Assembly (NCBI RefSeq): GCF_004363655.1 | Contig: NZ_SNZH01000013.1 | Coordinates: 178,216-242,215 of the forward strand | Direction of reading: 5' to 3' | Origin: Tahibacter aquaticus | GTDB taxonomy: Bacteria > Pseudomonadota > Gammaproteobacteria > Xanthomonadales > Rhodanobacteraceae | DNA length: 64,000 bases | In this document: in pieces, positions 8,571-20,291 of the stretch | Numbering within the stretch: the stretch's first letter is position 1 | How the letters are laid out: every line of letters starts with the position of its first letter | Translations under genes and position numbers: made by a program | The notes under the pieces: model-generated | Seen by the model: the letters and a program-made list of their open reading frames with translations, nothing else | The model's database searches: none | Told to the model about the DNA's origin: nothing

Positions 8571-11546
8571 TCAGTCGAGCGTGCTGCCCAGCCAATGTTC
8601 GGCAGGCTGCGGCCGGCCAAACAGGAAACCCTGGCCGAACTCGCAGCCCAGTGCTTCCAACGCCTGCTGCTGTTCTTCGGTTTCTATGCCTTCGGCAATG
8701 ACCTGCATGCCGAGCGATCCGGCCATGGCCAGGATCGCCCGGACAACGGCGCTGGAGCTGCCGTCGTCGTAGGGCCGCATCTGAGCGACGAAGGAACGGT
8801 CGATCTTCAAGGCCTGCAACGGATACTGGTGCAGATAACTCAGGCTGGAATAACCGGTACCGAAATCGTCCAGCGCCACGCTGATGCCGCGGCGACGCAG
8901 GCCGTCGAGGATCTGCATCACCTGGGCCGGGTTTTCCAGCAGCGCACGCTCGGTCACCTCGATGCGGATGCGGCTGGGCATCACGCCGTTGTTGTCGAGG
9001 ATGGCGAACAGTTCGCGATCCAGCTCGTTCATGCGGAAATGCCGCGCGGTCAGATTGATGCTGATGAATCCGCCCTGGGCAGTGAGCGCCGGCGCGATGG
9101 CGCAGACGCGCTCGAACATCTGCCAGTCGATCTGCTCGGCAGAACCGCTGTCTTCGGCCACCGGCAGGAACTCGCTGGGCAGCAATACGCCGCGTTCCGG
9201 ATGACGCCAGCGCACCAGGGCTTCGTAGCCGACCAGGCTGCGGTCGGACAAACGCACGATGGGCTGGAAGTACGGCTCGAGCTCACCGCGCGCAATGGCT
9301 CGGCGCAGGTCGTTTTCCACTTCCAGCAGGCGTAGCGCCTCCTGGTGCAGGCGTTCGTCGAACAGTGCGTAGCGATGCCGCCCTTCGGCCTTGGCCCGGT
9401 ACATGGCGACGTCGGCGTCGCGCAGCAGTTCCTCCGCCTTGGAGTAGCGCGGCGATGCCTGTGCGATGCCGATCGAGGTCGAGGTGAACACTTCCTTGGC
9501 GCCAAGGCGAATCGGCGCATTCAACGAATCGATGATGCGCGCGGCGAAATGGATAGCGCGCTCGGGTTCGGACACGTCCTGCAACAGGATGGCGAACTCG
9601 TCGCCGCCGAGGCGCGCGGCGACATCACCGGTTTCCAGACAGCCGGCGATGCGGCCGCCCACTTCGTACAACAGGTCGTCGCCGACCAGATGACCGACCG
9701 AATCGTTGATCACCTTGAAACGGTCCAGGTCGAGGAACAGGACGGCGAAAGGTTGTCGCGGATCGCGCCGGTAGCGATCCAGCGCCAGCTCCAGCCGTTC
9801 CAGGAACAAGGTGCGATTGGGCAGTCCAGTCAGCGAATCGTGCAGGGTTTCGTGCTTGAGCTGGCGCTCTATGCTCTCGCGATAGGCCATCTGCTCGCGC
9901 AGATCGCGATTGGCCGCTGCCAACTCGGCGGTGCGCTCCGTCACACGCTGCTCCAGCTCGGCATAGGCCGACTTGAGCGACTCGGCATTGCGCTTTCGCT
10001 CCAGCGCATTGGCGATGTGATAGGACACGAAGGTCAGCAGTTCCTGGTCACGCAGCGTATAGCCGTAGTCCTCGGAATAGCTCTGTACGGCAAGTACACC
10101 GACGGCCTTGTCGGCACAGATCAGTGGCACGCCCAGCCAGCAGGTGGAATGCGTGCCGATGCTGGTGACATCACCGCTCGTGGTCAGCCGCTCGATTCCG
10201 CTGCGATCAACCAGCAAGGCAGTACCGCGATTGAGTACGAACTCGGTCAGTCCACGGCCCGGCGTGCGTGTGCGCCGCTCGTGGTCGAATTCGTCGACCG
10301 AATACGGGAAACGCAGCTCGCCCAGGTCGTCGGAAGCCAGCGCAATATAGAAGTTGCGCGCGTTGAGCAGGCCGCCGATGACCCGGTGCAGCGCCGCATA
10401 GAACTCTTCAAGGCTGTCGGTCGCGTTGGCCAGCTCGGCGATGCGGAACAAGGCCGCCTGCAGGCGCTCGCCACGCTGCCGTTCCAGCACCTGCTGCTGC
10501 AGTACCCGATTGGCTTCCCGCAACGCGTCGGTGCGTTCAGCTACGCGCTGTTCCAGCTCCTCGTGAGCGCGCCGGCGCTCCAGCGCAGTCAGTATGTGCT
10601 GCGCGACGTAGGTGAGCAGAGCCTGATCCTGTTCGGTCAGGCGCTCGGATTCGCGATAACTCTGCACCACGATGCCGCCGACCACCTGGTTGCCGCGCAG
10701 CAACGGAACGCCGAGCCAGTCGACGCAATCAGGCCCCATTTCGACGATAGGCCCTTCGACCTGTTTGCCGATGATCTCGGCCGAGCCGCGCAATGCCTTG
10801 CCGCCGGTGATCAGGTGCCAGGTCATGCTGCGGTAAAGCTCCTGCAGCGAGAACTCGCGTGCCGGATCGGGCACGTCGGCATCGGCGACGTCGACAAAAT
10901 ACGGAAAACGCACGATCTGTCGCGAGGGCTCGTACAGCGCGATATAGAAATTCTCCGCATACATCAGGCTGCCGACGATGCGATGCAGAGTCGCCATTAC
11001 CTCCGACATGTCCCGGTCGGTATTGGCCTGGTCGGCAATGGCGAACAGGGCGCGCTGAAGGCGTTCGGCACGTTCCAGCCGGATTACCGCCTGCTGCAGG
11101 CTGTCGGCGGCACGCACACTGACCAGCTTGGCATCCAGCAGAGCCAGTGCCCGCGACCAGTTATCCTGCCAGTCGGCACTGGACCAGGCCTCAGCCGATA
11201 CGTAGGCATCGAGCAGGCCGGTAGTTGCCTCCGGCACACCCAGCGGTTGCAATACCCGCACCTGGCGTGCGTCGGCATCGACCAGCACGATAGGCGGAAC
11301 CCGCAGACCCACGCCAACACGATCGCCGCGCACGCCCAGGTGCCGGGCCAGCAAAACGCCGGCAGCAGCGCTATCGACGAGGCGAAACTGCCCGGCGCCA
11401 AGCAACGCCGTACAGAATGCGACGCCTGCCAGCCCTACGTCGTCCCACCCCACGGCCTGCAGCAGGCGCTGCAGCGCGGAATCGATCGCATCGGAGCCGC
11501 CGGCCTTGGCCGCTGCTCCATTGCCGATGGAAAGGGGACTGGACAT
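8571..11546 (-). CDS. Tandem-GAF GGDEF/EAL cyclic-di-GMP signalling protein
   Basis: About 991 aa. An N-terminal region of roughly 150 residues is unassigned. Two GAF-like sensor domains follow, each behind a coiled stretch (LERAERLQRALFAIAD and LERQRGERLQAALFRIAE) and each ending in another coiled coil (ELEQRVAERTDAL, ELEQRVTERTAEL). A GGDEF domain with an intact RLGGDEFAIL active site comes next, then an EAL domain with YEALVRWRHP and DDFGTGYSSLSYL. Both catalytic motifs are canonical, so the protein could make and break c-di-GMP. No membrane segments are seen, so the sensor is probably cytoplasmic. ATG 11546 fits the start of the conserved part; the frame is open to 11684 but would overlap the divergent promoter region. 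Confidence 0.92.
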   Translation of the reverse strand: MSSPLSIGNGAAAKAGGSDAIDSALQRLLQAVGWDDVGLAGVAFCTALLGAGQFRLVDSAAAGVLLARHLGVRGDRVGVGLRVPPIVLVDADARQVRVLQPLGVPEATTGLLDAYVSAEAWSSADWQDNWSRALALLDAKLVSVRAADSLQQAVIRLERAERLQRALFAIADQANTDRDMSEVMATLHRIVGSLMYAENFYIALYEPSRQIVRFPYFVDVADADVPDPAREFSLQELYRSMTWHLITGGKALRGSAEIIGKQVEGPIVEMGPDCVDWLGVPLLRGNQVVGGIVVQSYRESERLTEQDQALLTYVAQHILTALERRRAHEELEQRVAERTDALREANRVLQQQVLERQRGERLQAALFRIAELANATDSLEEFYAALHRVIGGLLNARNFYIALASDDLGELRFPYSVDEFDHERRTRTPGRGLTEFVLNRGTALLVDRSGIERLTTSGDVTSIGTHSTCWLGVPLICADKAVGVLAVQSYSEDYGYTLRDQELLTFVSYHIANALERKRNAESLKSAYAELEQRVTERTAELAAANRDLREQMAYRESIERQLKHETLHDSLTGLPNRTLFLERLELALDRYRRDPRQPFAVLFLDLDRFKVINDSVGHLVGDDLLYEVGGRIAGCLETGDVAARLGGDEFAILLQDVSEPERAIHFAARIIDSLNAPIRLGAKEVFTSTSIGIAQASPRYSKAEELLRDADVAMYRAKAEGRHRYALFDERLHQEALRLLEVENDLRRAIARGELEPYFQPIVRLSDRSLVGYEALVRWRHPERGVLLPSEFLPVAEDSGSAEQIDWQMFERVCAIAPALTAQGGFISINLTARHFRMNELDRELFAILDNNGVMPSRIRIEVTERALLENPAQVMQILDGLRRRGISVALDDFGTGYSSLSYLHQYPLQALKIDRSFVAQMRPYDDGSSSAVVRAILAMAGSLGMQVIAEGIETEEQQQALEALGCEFGQGFLFGRPQPAEHWLGSTLD

Positions 11547-11748
11547 GCGCGATACGACCTCGATACTGCCTCGGCTGGGCTGCCGCAGTTTAACGATATT
11601 GCCGGGATGCGCGGAATTCACGCCGATCAGTGACGCAAGACAAGCATTCGACGTTACTTTTTTGTAAACTCGGCGTGTATCCATGCTCGCTGAACGCGGA
11701 ACTTCCGTTTCGCCGCCCAGTCCGATTGCAACCCGGCCCGAAGCTCAC

Positions 11749-12801
11749 ATGCTCAAGTTCCTTTCCGCCATTGCGTTCACTGCCCTGATGCCGCTTGCGG
11801 CTTCGGCGCAGTACGTCGTCGCGGATACGGCACAAGCCGACCAGAAAGCCGTACTCGATCGCCTGCTGGCGCTGGGCTCGGCCAACGATGCCAGTCGCCT
11901 GGTGCCCATGTGGAGTACGCCCGACGGCCGGTTGCTGGTTGCTGTCGCCCAGTCCAGCCCGCCGCTGTCTCCGATCGCACCGGCTTCGCCACAAGTAGGC
12001 AGCGCGCTCGACTGGCGCCTTATCGATGCAACGTCAATGCTCGATGGCCGTATCGGCGTACGCCTGAGCGACCATGTCGGCCTGCGTGGCGGCCTCTCCC
12101 TGGCGCCACTGGCATTGGCGGAACCGACCCTGGCGCTGGACTGCCTGGCCAATAGCTATCTCGATATCGCCAATCCTGACTGCAGCGCATCGCATAGAAA
12201 CGCCCGCCGCGACAGCTGGTTCGGCGGCAATCTCGGCGCGAGCTGGAGCGGCTCGAATTTCGGCATTGACCTCGGCCTGGCCCTGAGCTGGCTGGAACCA
12301 GCCTTGCCACGCAGCCTGGTACCCGCATTGAACTCTGCTTTGCCGGCCGTGGCCGCACCTGGCACCATCAGCTTGCCGCAGCTGGTAATTCCCAGCCACA
12401 GCCTCGGCCGTTTCAGCGACTCCACCCAATTGGGCGCTCGTGGTAGCTGGTATTTCAGCCCCAACCAAAGCCTGGATCTCGGTGCCAGCATAGGCCGCAT
12501 CCGCCTCAATCCGGACCCGATCGGCACGCGCCCCCTGTGGCAGCAAACCGCCCTCAGCCTCGGCGTCGGCGGCAACGTGCTTAGCGCCAACATCACTGGC
12601 CGCTATCACAATCCGCTGCGCGGGCTTGGCAACGACGCGCAGAGCTGGACCGGTATCGACCTCGGCGTCACTTGGCACACGCCCTGGCGAGCAGAACTCA
12701 GTATCGGTGCACAGAACCTGCTGAGCAGCCCCCCGCTTAGTGGCAGCGAAGCCAATAGCCAGGCGCGTACGCCGTACGTGCAGTACCAGCAGGATCTCTG
12801 A
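11749..12801 (+). CDS. Putative outer-membrane beta-barrel protein of unknown function
   Basis: A protein of 350 aa starting with a signal peptide (MLKFLSAIAFTALMPLAASA). The body is rich in alternating hydrophobic and polar strands with Gly, Ser and aromatic residues (SLDLGASIGRIRL, ALSLGVGGNVLS, WTGIDLGVTWHTPW, AELSIGAQNLL), which looks like a transmembrane beta-barrel. I do not recognise a named family. It is divergent from the GGDEF/EAL gene. The frame is open from 11683, but the signal peptide sets the start at 11749. Confidence 0.65.
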   Translation: MLKFLSAIAFTALMPLAASAQYVVADTAQADQKAVLDRLLALGSANDASRLVPMWSTPDGRLLVAVAQSSPPLSPIAPASPQVGSALDWRLIDATSMLDGRIGVRLSDHVGLRGGLSLAPLALAEPTLALDCLANSYLDIANPDCSASHRNARRDSWFGGNLGASWSGSNFGIDLGLALSWLEPALPRSLVPALNSALPAVAAPGTISLPQLVIPSHSLGRFSDSTQLGARGSWYFSPNQSLDLGASIGRIRLNPDPIGTRPLWQQTALSLGVGGNVLSANITGRYHNPLRGLGNDAQSWTGIDLGVTWHTPWRAELSIGAQNLLSSPPLSGSEANSQARTPYVQYQQDL

Positions 12802-13691
12802 CGCGTCGTTGCGTGAGCTTTAGCGTTAGCCCCCGTCCGAATCCGTCAGCCGGCACAGCACCGGACAAACCCCGCGACGACTGACAGACGCAAAGTTGCT
12901 GTCTTGGGCCCTGACAACTAAAGACGCAGCCATTTCGCCAAACCTGTCGCGGACAATTCCACCGAAGGCAAGCAGGCGTCCCTGCCATAGGCAGTGACCG
13001 CGTACATACGGCCACGCCCGAGGGGCCAACCCTGCAGCCCATTCGTGCACTGCGTACATCGAAAGCCGCCGGTCTCCGCCACCACCAAGGCGAGCGCACT
13101 TCAGCCGCCGCGCCTGGAAGCCCGCTACGCAAGTTCGCGCTTCCTACACCGCACTTTTGTCGACAAGCGAAGCCCTCGTCCCGGCAATTCACAATATCGA
13201 CAAATAATCAAGATACCGCCCGTAAGCTCGGCCAGCCCATGCGGACCGACAGAGTGAAACGCCCCATCAAAGAACAATAGAGACATAAAAGACCCTATCC
13301 ATTCGTGGCGAAGTTAAGAAAAACGGACGGTACCGTCCTGTTATCGCCCCGGCTCGTGATATTCCCGTTAACCCCGAATTTAACGTTTTCGTCCAGACAA
13401 TCTGCATCGGCGCAACGCGCGCGCGCAATTTCCGCATTCGAAAAGTCGCTTTCAACCCCCTCAAAAGGATACTTTGAAACCACTTTTTCTTTTTTAATAT
13501 CAGCTAGATAAGCAGAGGCTGCAACACCCCCACCACAGCAATGTTGCAAATAAGCTACAGGGATTCCCACTCGTTGCGAATGTTGTTAGTATCGGCCGCT
13601 GCCGAGGCTTAGGCAGGTTATTCCTTGGCCTTTTCCAGGAAGGAAAGTACTAGTCCCGATCTGTGTCACAACTCTGACGTTGGAGAGTGTA
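12802..13691. other. 890-bp intergenic region, AT-rich in its right half
   Basis: No coding frame here looks real; the longest minus-strand frame (12737-13192) has unnatural composition. From about 13,200 to 13,680 the DNA is clearly richer in A+T than its surroundings. It leads into the TonB receptor gene, so this is probably its promoter and leader. I cannot identify a specific operator or riboswitch. Confidence 0.4.
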
Positions 13692-16586
13692 ATGAGACAA
13701 AACCGCAACGAGCTTCTGCGCGCCGTGCGCTACGCCCTTTATGTGGGCACCGCGGCCGCTGTAGGCCTCACCGCCGCCCCGGCCTTCGCTCAGGATGAAG
13801 GTGGCGACAAGGGCGAAACGCTGGAGACGATCGTCGTCACCGGTTCGCGCATTCGCCGCGTCGACCTCGAAACCTCGAGCCCGGTCTTCGTCATTGACAA
13901 GTCCGCCATCGAAAAGACCGGCAAGCTCACCATTGGTGACCTGCTGCAGGAAGCTCCGTCGATTGCCGGCGCAGCAACCAACCCGTCCGTGAACAACGGC
14001 GGCGGCAGCGGCGCTTCCACCGTTTCTCTGCGTGGCCTGGGCTCTGCCCGCACGCTGCTGCTGGTCAATGGCCAGCGCGTGTTCTACAACGACGTCAACT
14101 CGATCCCCATCAACATGGTCGAGCGCATCGAAATCCTGAAGGACGGCGCTTCGGCTGTGTACGGTTCCGACGCCATCGGTGGCGTGGTGAACTTCATCAC
14201 CCGTCGCGACTTCCAGGGTATGGAAGCGACGTTCGACTACGGCGTGTCCGATCGTGACGACGGCGAGCGCAAGGGTGGTTCGCTCACCATCGGTCATTCC
14301 AGCGACCGTGGCAGCCTCGTTGTCGGCGTGACCTACAACCGTCAGGATGCCGTCAGCGCCGGTGACCGTGATTTCTCGAATCCGGCCCTGGCCAACAACG
14401 GCGAATCGATCTACGCCCTCGGCTCGGGAACGATCCCGAACGGTCGTTTCGTGGTGGGTCGCGCAGCCCTGCTCGCTGCCGGCATTGACTGCGGCGGCAC
14501 CGGCGCTGGCCAGATCACGCGTATTGCCGGTCGTCCGGGCAACAGTGCCAGCGATTTCCGCTGCTACGTGCCGTCCGGCCCGGGCAACGACACTTACGAC
14601 TACTCGCCGTTCAACCTCGAACTGACTCCGTCGGAACGCGCCGGCATGTTCGCTGCGGGCAACTACCGCATCTCGGACAACGTCGAAGCCTACTTCGAAG
14701 CGTTCACCAACAAGACCCGTTCGAACTACCAGCTCGCTCCGCTGCCGCTGATCCTCGGCGCTTCGCAGTCGGGCGTGGTCATTGCAGCGAACAGCATCTA
14801 CAACCCGTTCGGCGTTGCAATCAACTCCGGCGGTATCCGCATGTCGGTCGCGGGCAACCGCATCGGCAACTTCAGCACCCAGGCCGACCAGCTCAACACC
14901 GGTCTGCGTGGCAACTTCGGCGACACCTGGAACTGGGACGCCGGCATCAGCTGGGCGCGCACCAACCAGAAGTCGAGCCTGACCGGCTACTACCGCAAGC
15001 GCGAAGTGGCTGACGCTTCGGGCCCGTCCTTCATCGACGCCGACGGCATCGCCCGTTGCGGTACCCAGGGCGCCATCATCGCCGGTTGTACGCCGATCAA
15101 CTTCCTCGGCCTCGACGCCAGCACCCCGGCTGGCCGCGCCAACCTGGCGGCTCTGCAGGCTCTGGCTGTGAATCCGTCCAACCAGGACTATTCGAACGAA
15201 AAGATCGCCCGTTTCAACCTGACTGGCGAAATCGTCGAACTGCCGGCCGGCGCCCTCAGCGTCGCGTTCGGTGGCGAATACCGCAAGGACTACCAGTACT
15301 CGCAGCCGGACGCGTCCTCGCTGATTACCGACGATATCGGTAACTGCCTGACCGCCCGTGACGCCTGCGCCGCCGCCAGCTCGGGCGAGCTGAGCGTTCG
15401 CGAGTTCTACGTCGAATTCTTCATCCCGGTCCTGAAGGACGTGTTCCTGGCGAAGTCGCTGAACTTCACCCTGGGTTCGCGTTACTCCGACTATTCGGCG
15501 TTCGGTGATACCACCAACTCGAAGATCGGTATTGAATGGCGTCCGCTCGACGACCTGCTGGTACGCGGCACCGTCGCCGAAGTGTTCCGTTCGCCGACCA
15601 TCTCGGATCTGTTCTCGGGCGTTGCGCCGAATGCGGCGACCTACAACGATCCTTGCGATGGCCTGACTCCGAACGACCCGCGTCGCTCCAATCCGGCTTG
15701 CGCCGGCATCCCGGGCGGCACGTTCGTACAGACCACGCAGCAGACCAGCGCGCTGTCCGGCTCCAACGACAAGCTGCTTCCGGAAGAAGGCAAGTCCTTC
15801 ACCTGGGGCGTTGTGTATGACCCGAGCTGGCTGGAAGGATTCTCGACCTCCGTCGACGTATGGCGCATCTACCTGAAGAACACCATCGGTGCTCTGGGTA
15901 CGCAGACCATCCTGAACCAGTGCTTCAACACCGGCCGCTTCTGCGACCTGTTCTCCCGCGACACCCTGACCGGTGGCCTGGGCGACGTAGAGTTCGTCAA
16001 CGACCGTCTGGCCAACATCGGTCGTGTCGACACCTCCGGCATCGACGTCAGCTTCAAGTACCGTCTGCCGGAAACGGCGTACGGCAACTTCCGCGCGGCG
16101 TTGGACTTCACCTACCTGCAGAAGTACAACACCACGCGCGTTGAAGGCGTGCCCAGCACCGGCTTCACCGGCGCCGGTTCGTACTACAGCTCGGCTTCGG
16201 GCGGCGACGGTAACTACGCTCGCCTCCGCGGTATCGCTACCCTGGCGTGGAACATGGGTAACTTCGATGCTTCGTGGCGCGCTCGCTACATCGGCCCGAC
16301 CCGCTTCGGCGAAGAAGTGGCGACCAGCGACTCCCCGGATGCGGGCACCACCATTGCCCCGACCGCGGCGCTGGGTGGCTACCGTACGGGTGCCTACACG
16401 TACCACAACCTGCAGTTCGGCTATAACATCGAGCCGATCCACACGACTCTCGAAGTCGGCGTCGACAACGTGTTCGACAAGCAGGCTCCGGTGCTGTGGC
16501 AGTACGGCTTCAACGGCAACACCGACGAGCGCACCTATGACACCATGGGTCGCTACTACTGGATGCGTGCTGGTGTGAAGTTCTAA
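13692..16586 (+). CDS. TonB-dependent outer-membrane receptor
   Basis: 964 aa. A long twin-part signal peptide ends near AAPAFAQ, followed by a TonB-box-like stretch (ETIVVTGSRI), a plug domain (VSLRGLGSARTLLLVNGQR, VERIEILKDGASAVYGSDA, GGVVNFIT) and a 22-strand-type barrel ending in the typical aromatic terminus WMRAGVKF. This is the large TonB receptor class common in Xanthomonas-like bacteria, importing siderophores, oligosaccharides or peptides with energy from TonB-ExbB-ExbD; the ligand is unknown. ATG 13692 follows GGAGAG at proper spacing. Codons such as CGT and GGT are more frequent than in neighbours, which suggests high expression. A terminator follows. Confidence 0.95.
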   Translation: MRQNRNELLRAVRYALYVGTAAAVGLTAAPAFAQDEGGDKGETLETIVVTGSRIRRVDLETSSPVFVIDKSAIEKTGKLTIGDLLQEAPSIAGAATNPSVNNGGGSGASTVSLRGLGSARTLLLVNGQRVFYNDVNSIPINMVERIEILKDGASAVYGSDAIGGVVNFITRRDFQGMEATFDYGVSDRDDGERKGGSLTIGHSSDRGSLVVGVTYNRQDAVSAGDRDFSNPALANNGESIYALGSGTIPNGRFVVGRAALLAAGIDCGGTGAGQITRIAGRPGNSASDFRCYVPSGPGNDTYDYSPFNLELTPSERAGMFAAGNYRISDNVEAYFEAFTNKTRSNYQLAPLPLILGASQSGVVIAANSIYNPFGVAINSGGIRMSVAGNRIGNFSTQADQLNTGLRGNFGDTWNWDAGISWARTNQKSSLTGYYRKREVADASGPSFIDADGIARCGTQGAIIAGCTPINFLGLDASTPAGRANLAALQALAVNPSNQDYSNEKIARFNLTGEIVELPAGALSVAFGGEYRKDYQYSQPDASSLITDDIGNCLTARDACAAASSGELSVREFYVEFFIPVLKDVFLAKSLNFTLGSRYSDYSAFGDTTNSKIGIEWRPLDDLLVRGTVAEVFRSPTISDLFSGVAPNAATYNDPCDGLTPNDPRRSNPACAGIPGGTFVQTTQQTSALSGSNDKLLPEEGKSFTWGVVYDPSWLEGFSTSVDVWRIYLKNTIGALGTQTILNQCFNTGRFCDLFSRDTLTGGLGDVEFVNDRLANIGRVDTSGIDVSFKYRLPETAYGNFRAALDFTYLQKYNTTRVEGVPSTGFTGAGSYYSSASGGDGNYARLRGIATLAWNMGNFDASWRARYIGPTRFGEEVATSDSPDAGTTIAPTAALGGYRTGAYTYHNLQFGYNIEPIHTTLEVGVDNVFDKQAPVLWQYGFNGNTDERTYDTMGRYYWMRAGVKF

Positions 16587-16610
16587 TCGGCGCAAGCTGA
16601 TGCAAAACAA

Positions 16611-16643
16611 AAGCCGCGCGGCGCAAGCCGCGCGGCTTTTTTT
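16611..16643 (+). terminator. Strong intrinsic terminator of the TonB receptor gene
   Basis: A 12-bp GC-rich stem (AAGCCGCGCGGC and its complement) with a GCAA loop is followed by a run of seven T, 25 bases after the receptor stop codon. The A run in front of it could make it work in both directions. Confidence 0.92.
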
Positions 16644-16933
16644 GTGCCTGCGATAAGAGGGAATTGCGGCGTATCGCCACGCCTCTAACGGGCGCATCGC
16701 CACCGCAGCCATTCGGGCAGATGCGCGAGCACAATCCACTACCAGCCGCGGCAGGCGCTACGACAAGCTCTCCCCCTAGTCCGCAAACCGGACTTACTGT
16801 CCCGCCACAGCGTGTATCGGCATGGACCGCGTGACCGCGCACCTAGTGATCTTCGCCCTGGGCAGCGAACCAGTGATGCTCCCCGTCCACATGCCTGCCC
16901 CGCCAGCATTCGCGACGCGATACGGCAGCCGCA

Positions 16934-16960
16934 AAGAAAAAGACCGCCCTGAGGCGGCCT
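16934..16960 (-). terminator. Intrinsic terminator of the pnt operon
   Basis: On the minus strand GGCCGCC, loop TCAG, GGCGGTC is followed by TTTTTCTTT. It lies about 160 bases downstream of the pntB stop. The rest of the 16,644-17,121 interval shows no gene. Confidence 0.8.
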
Positions 16961-17121
16961 TTTGTATACAAAAACAGTTATCGGATCTTGCAACCCACTG
17001 AACGTTGGGATTCAGCTTCTATCTCACCCGTTCTGTACGAAAGGACTGCCTGCCCTTGCCGGCCAATAGCCCGTCCGCTTAGGGAAGCAAGCAGTCGAGT
17101 ACAAGGAGCTAAGCACTCCCC

Positions 17122-18533
<1,412 letters not shown>

Positions 18534-18534
<1 letters not shown>

Positions 18535-18836
18535 TATTTCGCCCCTTCCTTCTTGCTCGATTTGAACATTTCCAGCATGCGCTCGGTCACGACATAGCCG
18601 CCTGCGGCATTGCCGGCGCCGAGGAACACGCCGATGAAGCCGATCACCTGCTGTACCGGCGTGGTCGCCTCCCCCAGCGCGATCATCGCGCCGACCAGCA
18701 CGATGCCGTGGACGAAGTTGGAGCCGGACATCAGCGGCGTATGCAGAATCACCGGCACGCGGCTGATGATCTCGTGCCCGGTGAAGGCGGCGAGCATGAA
18801 GAGATAGAGGGCGATTTCACCGCTGATCATGTCCAT
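18534..18836 (-). CDS. pntAB: NAD(P) transhydrogenase alpha subunit, membrane part (split PntA)
   Basis: 100 aa with three membrane segments (ALYLFMLAAFTGHEIIS, FVHGIVLVGAMIAL, QVIGFIGVFLGAGNAAGGYVV). This equals the C-terminal membrane domain of E. coli PntA, encoded here as a separate gene as in many proteobacteria. ATG 18836 fits the family; the frame is open to 18992 but upstream residues are unrelated. An 82-bp gap without a gene separates it from the first pnt gene. Confidence 0.93.
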
Positions 18837-18918
18837 TCCCCAGATACGCGTTGCAGGTGTTTCCGGACCAGGCCGGGAAGCGTCATTGCGAGGGCGCCGC
18901 AGCGCCTTGGCCGCTGCT

Positions 18919-20049
18919 TCATGAACCGTCCACCAGGGTGCGGGTCGGTTCGTGGCGGATCTCGCCCGCATGAGTGAGGCACGTCTTGGCAATCAGCTCG
19001 TCGTCCCAGTCCAGGTTCAGCGCGCCGTCCTTGAGGCTCAGCTCAAGGAAGTTGAACAGGTTGCGCGAATACATTTCGCTGGCGTGGATGGGCGCGCTCG
19101 ACGCCAGATTCACCGGACCGATGACGCTGACGCCGTTTTTCGACACGACGGTCCTGCCCGCTTCGGACAATTCCACATTGCCGCCCGTTTCCGCGGCAAT
19201 GTCGACGATGACGGCGCCGGGCTTCATGCCTTCGACCATCGCGGTGGAGATGATGCGCGGCGCCTTTCGCCCCGGCACGGCCGCCGTGGTGACGATGACG
19301 TCGATGCCTTTGAGGTGCTCGGCCAGGGCACGCTGCTGCTGTTCGCGCTCCTCGGCGGTCAGCTCGCGGGCGTAGCCGCCGCTGCCGGCGGCACTGACCC
19401 CCAGATCGAGGAATTTCGCGCCCAGCGACTCGATCTGTTCCTTGGTTTCCGGACGTACGTCGAAGCCTTCCACCTGGGCGCCAAGACGGCGCGCCGTCGC
19501 GATGGCCTGCAGGCCGGCCACGCCGGCACCGACGATCAGCACCTTGGAGGGACGTATCGTGCCCGCCGCCGTTGTGAGCATGGGAAAGAACTTGGGCGAG
19601 GCCTCGGCTGCGATCAGCACCGCCTTGTAGCCGGCTACGCCGGCCTGGGACGACAGCACGTCCATGGCCTGCGCGCGCGTGGTGCGCGGCAGCAGCTCCA
19701 TGGCGAACGCGGTGATCTTGCGGTCGCGCAGCGCGCGGATGCGTTCGGGCGCCAGATGCGGCTGCAGCAGGCCGATCACCACGCTGCCTTCGCGCAATTG
19801 CGCAATTTCTTCCAGGCTGGGCGGCTGCACCTTGAGCAATACATCGGCGCGGCCCAGCGTGGCCGCGGCATCGCCGGCGACTTCGGCATCTTTGTAGGCC
19901 GCATCGGGAAAGCTGGCAGGATCGCCGGCGCCCTGCTCGATCAGCACGCTCGCGCCCTTGCCTTTGAGCTTTTTCGCTACTTCCGGCGTCAGGGCTACCC
20001 GGCGCTCGTTGGAACTCGTCTCGCGAACTACCGCGACGTTCACTGCCAT
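18919..20049 (-). CDS. pntAA: NAD(P) transhydrogenase alpha subunit, NAD-binding part (split PntA)
   Basis: 376 aa: alanine dehydrogenase/PNT N-terminal domain (VAVVRETSSNERRVALTPEV) and NAD(H)-binding domain (VLIVGAGVAGLQAIATARRLGAQVEGFD, with a Rossmann GAGVAG). It forms cytoplasmic domain I of transhydrogenase. ATG 20049 has GGGGAGT close upstream; the open frame up to 20217 has no family similarity. This is the first gene of pntAA-pntAB-pntB, so the promoter should lie between 20,050 and 20,290, shared with the divergent nitroreductase. Confidence 0.95.
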   Translation of the reverse strand: MAVNVAVVRETSSNERRVALTPEVAKKLKGKGASVLIEQGAGDPASFPDAAYKDAEVAGDAAATLGRADVLLKVQPPSLEEIAQLREGSVVIGLLQPHLAPERIRALRDRKITAFAMELLPRTTRAQAMDVLSSQAGVAGYKAVLIAAEASPKFFPMLTTAAGTIRPSKVLIVGAGVAGLQAIATARRLGAQVEGFDVRPETKEQIESLGAKFLDLGVSAAGSGGYARELTAEEREQQQRALAEHLKGIDVIVTTAAVPGRKAPRIISTAMVEGMKPGAVIVDIAAETGGNVELSEAGRTVVSKNGVSVIGPVNLASSAPIHASEMYSRNLFNFLELSLKDGALNLDWDDELIAKTCLTHAGEIRHEPTRTLVDGS

Positions 20050-20291
20050 GTGCCACTCCCCAGTACCAAGCCCCCTGATCCTAGCCCATGCCGGTAGCGG
20101 AGGTAAGTCGGCACTTATGCCATGAGCGCGAATGCGCCGCCGCCCTGCCCCGAGGGCGCCGCCATCGGCCGCCGCCATTTGCCACAAATCCGCGGGAACG
20201 CGTCCGATTCGCCGCATCCCGGCGCCGCGGCAGCGGCGAAGGCGCGCGTAGCGGCCTGCTAAACTGCCGCATTCTTATGGCGAATCCCCCT

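Noticed and set aside
9345..11633. Long plus-strand frame opposite the GGDEF/EAL gene
   Set aside because: Shadow frame; the GGDEF and EAL motifs on the minus strand are complete.
13650..16739. Very long minus-strand open frame (about 1029 codons) opposite the TonB receptor
   Set aside because: Produced by the codon bias of the real plus-strand gene; composition is Val/Arg/Gly-rich without any domain, and the receptor on the other strand is certain.
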